A stretch of 14,487 bases of DNA from PGYR01 sp041675005 (GTDB lineage: Bacteria; Bacteroidota; Ignavibacteria; Kapaibacteriales; UBA2268). The translations under genes and the position numbers were made by a program. The notes under the pieces were generated by a model. It was not told where the DNA came from. It saw only the letters and a list, made by a program, of their open reading frames with translations, and ran no database searches. The number at the start of each line of letters is the position of its first letter. Position 1 is the stretch's first letter. This document shows positions 6,351 to 13,346 of this stretch, piece by piece. The DNA lies in assembly GCA_041675005.1 (NCBI GenBank), contig JBAYUQ010000037.1:1-14487 (forward strand), written 5' to 3'.

Positions 6351-6379
6351 TTTAATTCCTCTAGATTTCCATTTGTACA
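6343..6379. repeat. 9-bp inverted repeat, possible operator
   Basis: TGTACAAAT (6343-6351) and ATTTGTACA (6371-6379) are perfect inverted arms with a 19-nt spacer. The left arm covers the possible -10 box at 6345-6350. The spacing of 28 nt between arm starts is close to three helical turns, which would suit a dimeric regulator. No known binding site is recognised. Confidence 0.35.
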
Positions 6380-6448
6380 TTAGTTGAAATATTCCTAACT
6401 TACACTATATTATTAATTACATAGCAAAGATATATTCTCCAAAAAGAT

Positions 6449-6465
6449 TTGGCATATACATTGCA
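6449..6465 (+). promoter_or_regulatory. Sigma-54-type (-24/-12) promoter candidate for the flagellar operon
   Basis: TTGGCATATACATTGCA has GG at 6451-6452 and GC at 6463-6464 with exactly 10 nt between, as required for RpoN. The flanks TTGGCA and TTGCA match the consensus TGGCAC and TTGCW. If C6464 is -12, transcription starts at 6476, the A of the ATG of the first gene, so the message would be leaderless or nearly so. Sigma-54 control of rod and hook genes is well established in many flagellated bacteria. Confidence 0.55.
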
Positions 6466-6475
6466 GAACAATCAA

Positions 6476-6691
6476 ATGGATAAAAAGATTAACAATTTCC
6501 TAAGGGCTTATGGTGCCGAAAGTAGCATCGATAAAAAGAGTATAATCGAAAAACTCTTGGCTCAAATTGGCAATAAGGATGAAAGTTCAAAAGAAGAGTT
6601 GACGAAATTAGTTAAAACTCTATCCACCAAGCTAAAATCAGAGGAAGACGATTTGGCTTTAATAAGGAAAATAATAGAAGAAATTGATTAG
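6476..6691 (+). CDS. Small charged helical protein, first gene of the flagellar operon
   Basis: A 71-residue hydrophilic protein, rich in Lys, Glu and Ile/Leu, predicted mostly helical, with no signal peptide, membrane segment or cysteine. It ends ALIRKIIEEID. I do not recognise it. The stretch SSIDKKSIIEKLLAQIG (17-33) faintly recalls the 'D..KIA.KLL' part of FlgM, the anti-sigma-28 factor, which is often encoded near flgN-flgK-flgL; the resemblance is too weak to name it. ATG 6476 is preferred over the in-frame TTG at 6449, because that TTG is part of the sigma-54-like motif. There is no Shine-Dalgarno sequence. The stop is 11 nt before flgF, whose ribosome site (GGAAGG) directly follows it. 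Confidence 0.6.
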   Translation: MDKKINNFLRAYGAESSIDKKSIIEKLLAQIGNKDESSKEELTKLVKTLSTKLKSEEDDLALIRKIIEEID

Positions 6692-6702
6692 GAAGGATTC
6701 CC

Positions 6703-7479
6703 ATGATCAAAGAATTATACACCGCTGCTCTGGGCATGACGTCCCAACAGACACGATTGGAAGTAATATCTAACAATATTGCCAACGCCTCTACTGTGGG
6801 ATTCAAACGTGATTCTGTATTTGAGCGAAATCTGATAGACTCAAAAGCAAACCTATACAACATAGTAGGTAGTGCCGAACAAAATGATCCTCCAATAGGC
6901 TCATACATTGATTTCAACAAAGGAAGTTACGACCAAACTGGTAATGATTTTGATGTTGCCATTGATGGTAATGGATTTTTCTTGCTAAACGATGAGCAAG
7001 GTAAAGAATTCCTAACAAGAGCTGGAAATTTCAAGATAAATCAAGAAGGCGACGTTATCTCGGCTAATGGCAAATACCTAATGGCAAGTGGTGGTAGAAT
7101 CAACGTATATGGGACTATGCAAGGTGATACATTCAACTCTGATACGAGAAAGGCTGAAGTAAGAATAGATAATTCTGGCGAGATATTTATCAATAATGTG
7201 AGCCAAGGTAATTTGGATATCGTCGACACTAATAGTTATGTAGTATTAGAAAAAGTATCCTCATCTGATTTCATATTAACTGATGACAATCAGTACCAAA
7301 AATTGACAAACGACAAAGTAAGCATACGCCAAGGATGGCTAGAAAACTCCAACGTAAACGTGATAGACGAGATGGTAGAAATGATAAATCTACAACGTCA
7401 ATTCGAGGCAGGGAGTAAAGTAATTACTACTAATGAGAACACGCTAGAGCAATCTATCGGATTAGGTAAATACTATTAA
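6703..7479 (+). CDS. flgF: Flagellar basal-body rod protein FlgF
   Basis: A 258-residue rod protein. The N-terminal rod motif is MTSQQTRLEVISNNIANAST (residues 12-31) followed by VGFKRD. The middle has DQTGNDFDVAIDGNGFFLL, and the C-terminal rod domain has GWLENSNVNVIDEMVEMINL near residue 210 and onward, ending TNENTLEQSIGL. FlgF forms part of the proximal rod and is exported by the flagellar type III system without a cleaved signal. The more divergent central part and its place before flgG separate it from FlgG. The start is well supported by GGAAGG about 7 nt upstream. The gap to flgG is 43 nt. Confidence 0.92.
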   Translation: MIKELYTAALGMTSQQTRLEVISNNIANASTVGFKRDSVFERNLIDSKANLYNIVGSAEQNDPPIGSYIDFNKGSYDQTGNDFDVAIDGNGFFLLNDEQGKEFLTRAGNFKINQEGDVISANGKYLMASGGRINVYGTMQGDTFNSDTRKAEVRIDNSGEIFINNVSQGNLDIVDTNSYVVLEKVSSSDFILTDDNQYQKLTNDKVSIRQGWLENSNVNVIDEMVEMINLQRQFEAGSKVITTNENTLEQSIGLGKYY

Positions 7480-7522
7480 TAACTAAGAAAATTAAATTGA
7501 TCCAATATACAGGAAGTATCAA

Positions 7523-8311
7523 ATGGACAAGACTCTAAGAACCGCGGCCACAGGCCTATCAGCTCAACAAAGATTTGTTGAGATTATTTCGAATAATATA
7601 GCGAATGTGAACACAACTGGTTACAAGAAAACTAGACCAGAGTTCCAAGATTTGCTTTATGAGACGCTGAAGCCGGCTGGCAACAGTGCACGTATAGGTG
7701 TAGAGCCACTGAACGAAGTGCAAATCGGTAGTGGGACTCAGCTTTCCGCTACAAAAAAACAATTCACCCAAGGCGATATAACTGAGACAGGCAATAAGCT
7801 AGATATGGCTATTGTCGGAGATGGTTTCTTCGTTATTCAAAAACCAGATAATTCAAGAGCTTACACAAGAGACGGTAGTTTCAAAATGGATAAGAACGGT
7901 AGTCTTGTTAATACACAAGGTTACTTCCTAGACCCTGGATTCCAGATTCCTTCAGATGCTGTAGAAGTACAAATAAGCCGTGATGGAATTGTAGGTGTAT
8001 ATGCCGAAGGAAGTACAGAACTAGATACACTTGGACAAATTGAATTAGCTCGTTTCGTTAATCCATCTGGATTACGTGCTATCGGAGATAATCTATTCGA
8101 AGAATCTCCAGCTTCTGGCGACCCTATACTTTACCAACCTGGTAGCAATAATACAGGCGAGATATACCAAAGTCATTTGGAAAGCTCTAATGTAGATGTA
8201 GTAGAAGAAATGGTGGATATGATAACAGCACAAAGAGCTTATGAGCTGAACTCGAAATCAGTAAGAACTGCTGACGAAATACTAAATACTGCGGTTAACC
8301 TAAAACGATAA
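7523..8311 (+). CDS. flgG: Flagellar distal rod protein FlgG
   Basis: A 262-residue protein, the standard FlgG length. It starts MDKTLRTAATGLSAQQRFVE and continues IISNNIANVNTTGYKKTRPEFQ, the classic FlgG N-terminus. The centre reads FTQGDITETGNKLDMAIVGD, then GFFVIQ and YTRDGSF. The C-terminus has SHLESSNVDVVEEMVDMITA, then QRAYELNSK and ADEILNTAV. It builds the distal rod that crosses the P and L rings. AGGAAG at 7511-7516 supports the start. Its stop is one base before the flgA start, in a TAATATG junction. Confidence 0.97.
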   Translation: MDKTLRTAATGLSAQQRFVEIISNNIANVNTTGYKKTRPEFQDLLYETLKPAGNSARIGVEPLNEVQIGSGTQLSATKKQFTQGDITETGNKLDMAIVGDGFFVIQKPDNSRAYTRDGSFKMDKNGSLVNTQGYFLDPGFQIPSDAVEVQISRDGIVGVYAEGSTELDTLGQIELARFVNPSGLRAIGDNLFEESPASGDPILYQPGSNNTGEIYQSHLESSNVDVVEEMVDMITAQRAYELNSKSVRTADEILNTAVNLKR

Positions 8312-8312
8312 T

Positions 8313-8978
8313 ATGAGAACAATATTAACCATATTAATACTAGCTATGTCGATGCAAATAAATGCAGCGACTTTTTCTGCTGATAGAATAGAGGAAGCAT
8401 GTCGTACTTTCTTGATTCAGAAATATGGTAATGATTATCAGATAGATTTTATGTCTAAATTCAGTGATATTACTTTGGGAAATGAAGACGTAAAAGCTGT
8501 TTTCGATGAGCAATACACAGCTTATAATAATGGTGTGAAATTAGAATTTGTAGTTAATAACGAAGTACTGAAAAGTCAGACTTTCCATTATGTTGTTAAA
8601 AAAGAAGTCAGAGTATATAAATCAAAATCATATATCCCTGCAAATACTGATATAACTAGTTCTATGTTAATCCAATCAAATGAATTTGTTGAACTAGAAA
8701 AAATAGAAAATTACATAAATCCAGTTGGTAGAGTTGCTAATAAATCAATATACCAAGGTGAAACTTTTACTTCAAAGAACACATTACCAGACGTAACGGT
8801 AAAGCGAGGCGAAGAAATAGTAGTAGTTGCTTCTAATGGAGCTGTTACTATACGTGGATTGGGAACTGCTTTGCAAGATGGTAGAGTAGGCGAATCGATA
8901 AAAGTGAAGCGTGGAGATAGCAAGAAAATATTAACTGGAAAATTAAACGAATCAGGTGAACTGATTCTTGGTGAATAA
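8313..8978 (+). CDS. flgA: Flagellar P-ring assembly chaperone FlgA
   Basis: A 221-residue periplasmic protein with a signal peptide (residues 1-18, MRTILTILILAMSMQINA, cleavage after INA). The C-terminal half is a SAF domain followed by the FlgA beta domain: YIPANTDITSSMLI, NPVGRVANKSIYQGE, then VKRGEEIVVVASNGAVTIRG and GRVGESIKVK. FlgA helps polymerise FlgI into the P ring. It lies two genes before flgI. The start follows the flgG stop by one base with no obvious Shine-Dalgarno sequence, so reinitiation is likely. Confidence 0.9.
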   Translation: MRTILTILILAMSMQINAATFSADRIEEACRTFLIQKYGNDYQIDFMSKFSDITLGNEDVKAVFDEQYTAYNNGVKLEFVVNNEVLKSQTFHYVVKKEVRVYKSKSYIPANTDITSSMLIQSNEFVELEKIENYINPVGRVANKSIYQGETFTSKNTLPDVTVKRGEEIVVVASNGAVTIRGLGTALQDGRVGESIKVKRGDSKKILTGKLNESGELILGE

Positions 8979-8979
8979 T

Positions 8980-9546
8980 ATGAAATCAATAATTATAGCA
9001 ATAGTATTCCTATCTGCTTTTGGGCTAGAAGCACAGTTCGTGCAAAATAGCTCCAATTCACTATTCTCAGATTTCAAAGCATTCCGCAAGGGCGATGCCT
9101 TGACTGTTCTGATAGTAGAAGATACGAAGGCAGGGAATTCTGCAAGTACCGACAATGGACGTGAGTCTTCTGTTGGTGCAGGATTTGGTGTTTCTGCTGG
9201 TTCGGGTACTACTTCTGGTGACGTTTCTTTAGGAACATCTACAGATTTTAGAGGTGATGGCTCTACTTCTAGAAACGAATCTATCCGCTCTAAGTTAAGT
9301 GCTAGAGTAATAGACTTGGAAGATAATGGCAACTTGATAATAGAAGGAAAGCGTACAACAAAAGTCAACGGCGAAACTCAGTATGTTACTATCAAAGGTG
9401 TAGTGAGACCAGTTGACGTTAGACCCGATAACTCGGTTTACTCCTATAGTATATTGGATTTGACATTACTAATAGACGGTGATGGAACTGTTTCGGAATA
9501 TCAAGAACCAGGTATGATTACAAAATTTTTGAGGATGCTATTCTAA
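8980..9546 (+). CDS. flgH: Flagellar L-ring protein FlgH, without a lipobox
   Basis: A 188-residue protein from the ATG at 8980; GGTGA lies about 5 nt upstream. In-frame TTG (8968) and GTG (8971) inside flgA are less likely. The signal peptide runs to about residue 18 (FLSAFGLEA, cleavage before Gln). Family blocks are SLFSDFKAFRKGDALTVLIV (about 27-46) with DTKAG just after, SKLSARVIDLEDNGNLIIEG, and VRPVDVRPDNSVYSYSILDL near the end, finishing GMITKFLRMLF. FlgH normally forms the outer-membrane L ring as a lipoprotein anchored through a cysteine at the signal cleavage site. Here the protein has no cysteine at all, so signal peptidase I processing and a non-lipidated ring are expected. Confidence 0.9.
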   Translation: MKSIIIAIVFLSAFGLEAQFVQNSSNSLFSDFKAFRKGDALTVLIVEDTKAGNSASTDNGRESSVGAGFGVSAGSGTTSGDVSLGTSTDFRGDGSTSRNESIRSKLSARVIDLEDNGNLIIEGKRTTKVNGETQYVTIKGVVRPVDVRPDNSVYSYSILDLTLLIDGDGTVSEYQEPGMITKFLRMLF

Positions 9547-9547
9547 T

Positions 9548-10651
9548 ATGAAAAAGATAATAGTATACATATTAATAGTATTGACACTACCGCTGATGAA
9601 CCTAGATGCCGCTCGTATCAAAGATATAGCGAACATAGAAGGCGTGAGTGGTGTGCAAGTAATTGGTTACGGATTAGTTGTCGGGCTGAATCAAACGGGT
9701 GATAATAGAATGGTTTCTTATACAAATCAATCTGTTATAAATATGTTGAAGAGATTTGGTCTAACCATAGACAAAAGAAACAATGGGACAAGAAATATAG
9801 CAGCCGTTATGATAACAGCCACTATTCCTCCATTTATGAAGAAAGGATCGCAAGTTGACGTAGTAGTATCTGCTATGGGTGATGCGAGTTCGCTGCAAGG
9901 TGGAACATTACTAATGACTCCACTATCTAGAGCAGATGGTAGTATAATAGGTAATGCACAAGGTCCTCTTTCAGTAGGCGGATATGATGTACGTGCATTC
10001 GGAAGCCGAGTATCTAAGAACTTCGTTACTAGTGGCAGAGTACCAAATGGACTAATATTACAAAAAGAAGTAGAGCAAAGCTTGGCTGATGCCTCAAGTA
10101 TGAGGATTATACTTCGCCAACCAGATTTCACAGTTGCTAATTCGGTGATGACTGTGATAAATGCTTCTGCAGATTTGGATGGTAAAGCAACATTAGAAGA
10201 TGGAGCTACTATAAAAGTAGATTTGTCAACTTTTGCTGATAGAAATGACCAGCTAGTCAAAATAGCACAGATAGAAGCATTGAACGTGAACCTAGAAGCT
10301 ACTTCGAAAGTAGTGATAAACGAAAGAACTGGAACAATTGTAATAGGCGGTAATGTAGAATTATTACCATCAGTGATCGCACACGGTGGATTGGACATAA
10401 CTATCCAAAGACAAGTAATAGTACCTCAACCAGCACCTTTCACAATTTTCCCACCTAGATATGCTGAAACTGCTGTTATAGAAACTGAAGAAGAAATAAA
10501 CCAAGCAAGAGCATTAACAGTACAAAACCCAACTGTAGCTGGTATTGCCGAATCATTAAATTTACTTCAAGTTAAGCCAAGAGATTTGATTGCTATATTC
10601 CAAGCACTCAAAGAAGCTGGCTCGCTACAAGGGGAGTTAATAATTCAATGA
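9548..10651 (+). CDS. flgI: Flagellar P-ring protein FlgI
   Basis: A 367-residue periplasmic protein of normal FlgI length. A signal peptide (residues 1-21, cleavage after NLDA) precedes ARIKDIANIEGVSGVQVIGY and the hallmark GYGLVVGLNQTGD (40-52). Later blocks are VVSAMGDASSLQGGTLLMTPL, FGSRVSKNFVTSGRVPNG and the C-terminal AGIAESLNLLQVKPRDLIAI with GSLQGELIIQ at the end. It forms the P ring in the peptidoglycan layer around the rod. The start is one base after the flgH stop (TAATATG). Its stop overlaps the flgJ start as ATGA. Confidence 0.97.
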   Translation: MKKIIVYILIVLTLPLMNLDAARIKDIANIEGVSGVQVIGYGLVVGLNQTGDNRMVSYTNQSVINMLKRFGLTIDKRNNGTRNIAAVMITATIPPFMKKGSQVDVVVSAMGDASSLQGGTLLMTPLSRADGSIIGNAQGPLSVGGYDVRAFGSRVSKNFVTSGRVPNGLILQKEVEQSLADASSMRIILRQPDFTVANSVMTVINASADLDGKATLEDGATIKVDLSTFADRNDQLVKIAQIEALNVNLEATSKVVINERTGTIVIGGNVELLPSVIAHGGLDITIQRQVIVPQPAPFTIFPPRYAETAVIETEEEINQARALTVQNPTVAGIAESLNLLQVKPRDLIAIFQALKEAGSLQGELIIQ

Positions 10652-11463
10652 GCATAGAAAATTTAGATACTGGGCAAAGCCGCAATATGGCTCAGCAAGC
10701 ACAGCTTGCTCGCAAGATGAGTGCTTTCGACAATGTGAGTAAAACTCCTAAGTCAAAAATGAGTGAAGCGGAAAAGTCGAAAATAGAACAGGCATCTCGC
10801 GGGTTCGAATCTATATTCGTAAATATGATGCTGAAAGAAATGAAGAGTGCTCAGTTAGAAGAAAAAGATGATGAAGGCTTTGGTGGGAATACTATGCAAG
10901 AGATGGCTCAGTTGAGTTTAGCTGACAATGTTTCTAAACAAGGTAGAGGAATGGGAATAGCTCAGATGATGTACAAACAAATGACGGGAGAGAATATCCC
11001 AAATAGAAGTTCGTACTCTGTTCCCTCACAACAATTGAAACCAATTAGTATTTCGGATACTGCTTCTGAGAAAATATCTAAATATGATGATATAATAGAC
11101 AAAGCATCAAAGGAATACGGTATCCCAAAGAATCTGATTAAATCAGTAATAGCTGCTGAATCTGCTGGTAATCATACCGCAGTTTCCCCGGCAGGAGCTA
11201 AAGGGCTCATGCAACTTATGGACGGAACGGCTTCTAGTTTGGGTGTACAGAACTCATTCAATCCAGAAGAGAATATTTTTGGCGGAACGAATTATCTTAA
11301 TAAAATGCTAAACAAATTCGATGGCTCTTTGGAACTAGCTTTAGCAGCGTACAACGCAGGTCCGGGTAATGTAGAAAAGCACAATGGAATACCCCCATTC
11401 GATGAAACAAGAAAATATGTAAGCAGAGTATTGTCGTACAATTCGGCACTAGGAGAAGAATAA
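10648..11463 (+). CDS. flgJ: FlgJ: rod-binding domain fused to an SLT lytic transglycosylase
   Basis: A 271-residue two-domain protein. Residues about 46-113 are the FlgJ rod-cap domain (QASRGFESIFVNMMLKEMKS, then TMQEMAQLSLADNVSKQGRG and GIAQMMYKQ). Residues about 146-268 are a GH23-type soluble lytic transglycosylase domain: catalytic Glu171 in AAESAGN, PAGAKGLMQLM (181-191), and LAAYNAGPGNV (232-242). The well-known FlgJ of enterobacteria carries instead a GH73 glucosaminidase. The enzyme would open peptidoglycan so the rod can pass. There is no Sec signal, in keeping with export through the flagellar apparatus. It overlaps flgI by 4 nt (ATGA). Confidence 0.9.
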   Translation: MSIENLDTGQSRNMAQQAQLARKMSAFDNVSKTPKSKMSEAEKSKIEQASRGFESIFVNMMLKEMKSAQLEEKDDEGFGGNTMQEMAQLSLADNVSKQGRGMGIAQMMYKQMTGENIPNRSSYSVPSQQLKPISISDTASEKISKYDDIIDKASKEYGIPKNLIKSVIAAESAGNHTAVSPAGAKGLMQLMDGTASSLGVQNSFNPEENIFGGTNYLNKMLNKFDGSLELALAAYNAGPGNVEKHNGIPPFDETRKYVSRVLSYNSALGEE

Positions 11464-11464
11464 T

Positions 11465-11905
11465 ATGGATGAGAAATTTGTAGATTTTCTGAAAAGAGAA
11501 AAAGAATTGACTGAAAAGCTATTAATGCTTTCGAATAGATTGCGTGAAGCACTGATGTCACAAAGACAAGATTTGGTAGAAAAAATTTCACAAGATCAAC
11601 ACATAATAACTGCCAAGCTGAAAGAAATGGAAGAAAGAAGACTACGGTACATGGTCTCTAAGCTATCTATTAGCAGAGTTGAAGCGTCTCAACTCCGTCT
11701 TTCTGAAATAGAAAAAACAGTAGAAGGCGAAAACAAAATAGACCTTCGTAGAATTAGAATAGCAATGAAAAAAATAGTAGCCGAATTACAAGAAGTGAAC
11801 ACGACAAATAGACTACTATCTAATAGAGCCAAGAATAGTGTTAGCAATATAATCTCGACTCTGAATAGCAGAAACGGTAGAAAAGTTTGTGACGTGAAGG
11901 TATAA
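11465..11905 (+). CDS. flgN: FlgN-like flagellar export chaperone
   Basis: A 146-residue, highly charged, all-helical protein with heptad-like leucines, for example EKELTEKLLMLSNRLREAL (12-30) and ITAKLKEMEERR (48-59). FlgN proteins are about this size, have this helical pattern and bind FlgK and FlgL before export. The main support is its place directly before flgK and flgL. One cysteine (CDVKV end) has no evident role. AGGAG lies about 9 nt upstream, within flgJ. The identification rests on context and general character more than on a strict motif. Confidence 0.75.
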   Translation: MDEKFVDFLKREKELTEKLLMLSNRLREALMSQRQDLVEKISQDQHIITAKLKEMEERRLRYMVSKLSISRVEASQLRLSEIEKTVEGENKIDLRRIRIAMKKIVAELQEVNTTNRLLSNRAKNSVSNIISTLNSRNGRKVCDVKV

Positions 11906-11906
11906 T

Positions 11907-13346
11907 ATGAGTTTCTCAACATTACAAATAGGTAAGTCAGCACTCCTCGCACAAAGGTATGGTTTGGAAGTTGTTTCTAACAATATATCCAATGCTAATA
12001 CCGAAGGGTACTCCCGTAAACGAGCAGATATGACCACTGCCAATTCGAAATATGAAGCAGGTAACTTCGTAGGTACAGGAGTTATAGCTGACCAGCTAAA
12101 ATCATTCCGTGAAGAATTTTTCGACAAAGAAATAAGAAATTCAATTACTCGAAATGCCGGCTACGAAGCTGATCAAGAAATCCTAACAAGAATAGAAGGA
12201 GTATTGGGTGAGCCGTCTGAGACAGGACTAAATAACTTAATCTCTGACTTCTTTATTAGTTGGGATGAACTTTCATCAAATCCAGATAAATCAGCATACA
12301 GACAAAAAGTAGTTTCTAGTGCTAGAAGTATGACGGACAAATTTCATCAACTAGCTGAAGGATTCGAAGAAGCTAGAATAGATGTATTATCGAAACTAAA
12401 AGACAATGTATCAGAAGTTAATAATCTAGCTCAAAGAATAGCTGATATAAACTCTAGAATCGCGGATAACCACAGTTCGGCTATCGAAGGCGATTTGAAT
12501 ATGGCCGATGAGCGTGAAGTATTGATAGAAAAATTGGCTGAGTATGGTAAGATGAACGTAAGCCAGAATGATGATGGTACTGTTAATGTGTATATGAATG
12601 GCGTGAACCTAGTTACAGGCAAAAGTTTGAACGAATTGAAGCTAGTAGAAACTACAAACGGCACTACTAACGAACGTACTATCGGGCTATACACTACCGA
12701 CAAGCAAGGAAATGTAATAAATAAGATAAATCCTGGTGCGGGTAAGATAGAAGCCCAAATGAAGCACTACAACGAGACTTTGGACAAAGATGACACAAGT
12801 GGTAATTTCTCAATAGCGAAGTCGATAAATGAACTAGCAAAAGAAATAGCTGCTAATGTGAATATGGCTAGTGTTGCAGGATTTGGACTAAATGATACTG
12901 GAGCTATACCTCCAGGGCGTTCGTTCTTCGTACCATATCCAACAGATGCCGATGCACTTTCTATACAAGTGAATGCAGTAATACTGAACGATACGGATAA
13001 TATCCCACTATCATCAGTTGCTGGTGAAAGTGGAAATAACCAAATAGGGTTGCAAATAGCTGCTCTAGCAGATGATATTAACTTCATCAATAATAGAACT
13101 CCGGGTGAGTACTATGCTGACTTGCTATCCAAAGCTGGTAATATGCTTAGTGATTCGCAAACTGGATTGAAAAACAGTACTATGGTATTAGACCAAATGA
13201 AAAATCAACGCGATACTATAATCGGTGTTAATCTGGACGAAGAAGCAGTAAATCTAATCAAATTCCAACGTAGCTTCGAAGCGGCATCGAGAGTAGTGAA
13301 TATGGCTGACGAAGTATTAGGAACAATCGTAAATCTGGGTAGATAA
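11907..13346 (+). CDS. flgK: Hook-filament junction protein FlgK (HAP1)
   Basis: A 479-residue protein with the axial-protein N-terminus MSFSTLQIGKSALLAQRYGL (1-20), then EVVSNNISNANTEGYSRKR. The first 170 residues include GTGVIADQLKSFREEFFDKE and VLGEPSETGLNNLISDFFIS, both typical of FlgK. The C-terminus has GVNLDEEAVNLIKFQRSFEA, then ASRVVNMADEVLGTIVNLGR. FlgK joins hook to filament as the first junction layer. At 479 residues it is shorter than the enterobacterial form (about 550), the loss lying in the variable middle. GAAGG sits about 6 nt upstream of the ATG. The stop TAA shares its last A with the flgL ATG. Confidence 0.95.
   Translation: MSFSTLQIGKSALLAQRYGLEVVSNNISNANTEGYSRKRADMTTANSKYEAGNFVGTGVIADQLKSFREEFFDKEIRNSITRNAGYEADQEILTRIEGVLGEPSETGLNNLISDFFISWDELSSNPDKSAYRQKVVSSARSMTDKFHQLAEGFEEARIDVLSKLKDNVSEVNNLAQRIADINSRIADNHSSAIEGDLNMADEREVLIEKLAEYGKMNVSQNDDGTVNVYMNGVNLVTGKSLNELKLVETTNGTTNERTIGLYTTDKQGNVINKINPGAGKIEAQMKHYNETLDKDDTSGNFSIAKSINELAKEIAANVNMASVAGFGLNDTGAIPPGRSFFVPYPTDADALSIQVNAVILNDTDNIPLSSVAGESGNNQIGLQIAALADDINFINNRTPGEYYADLLSKAGNMLSDSQTGLKNSTMVLDQMKNQRDTIIGVNLDEEAVNLIKFQRSFEAASRVVNMADEVLGTIVNLGR

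Noticed and set aside
6449..6475. TTG start giving nine more residues to the small first flagellar gene
   Set aside because: The TTG is part of the sigma-54-like motif, and the ATG at 6476 coincides with the predicted transcript start.
8968..8979. Earlier TTG or GTG start for FlgH
   Set aside because: These codons lie inside flgA; the ATG at 8980 has the TAATATG junction and gives the better signal peptide.
9727..10398. 223-codon minus-strand frame within flgI
   Set aside because: It is a long antisense shadow of flgI; the FlgI product on the plus strand is unmistakable and the antisense product is Ser/Pro/Thr-rich with no domain.
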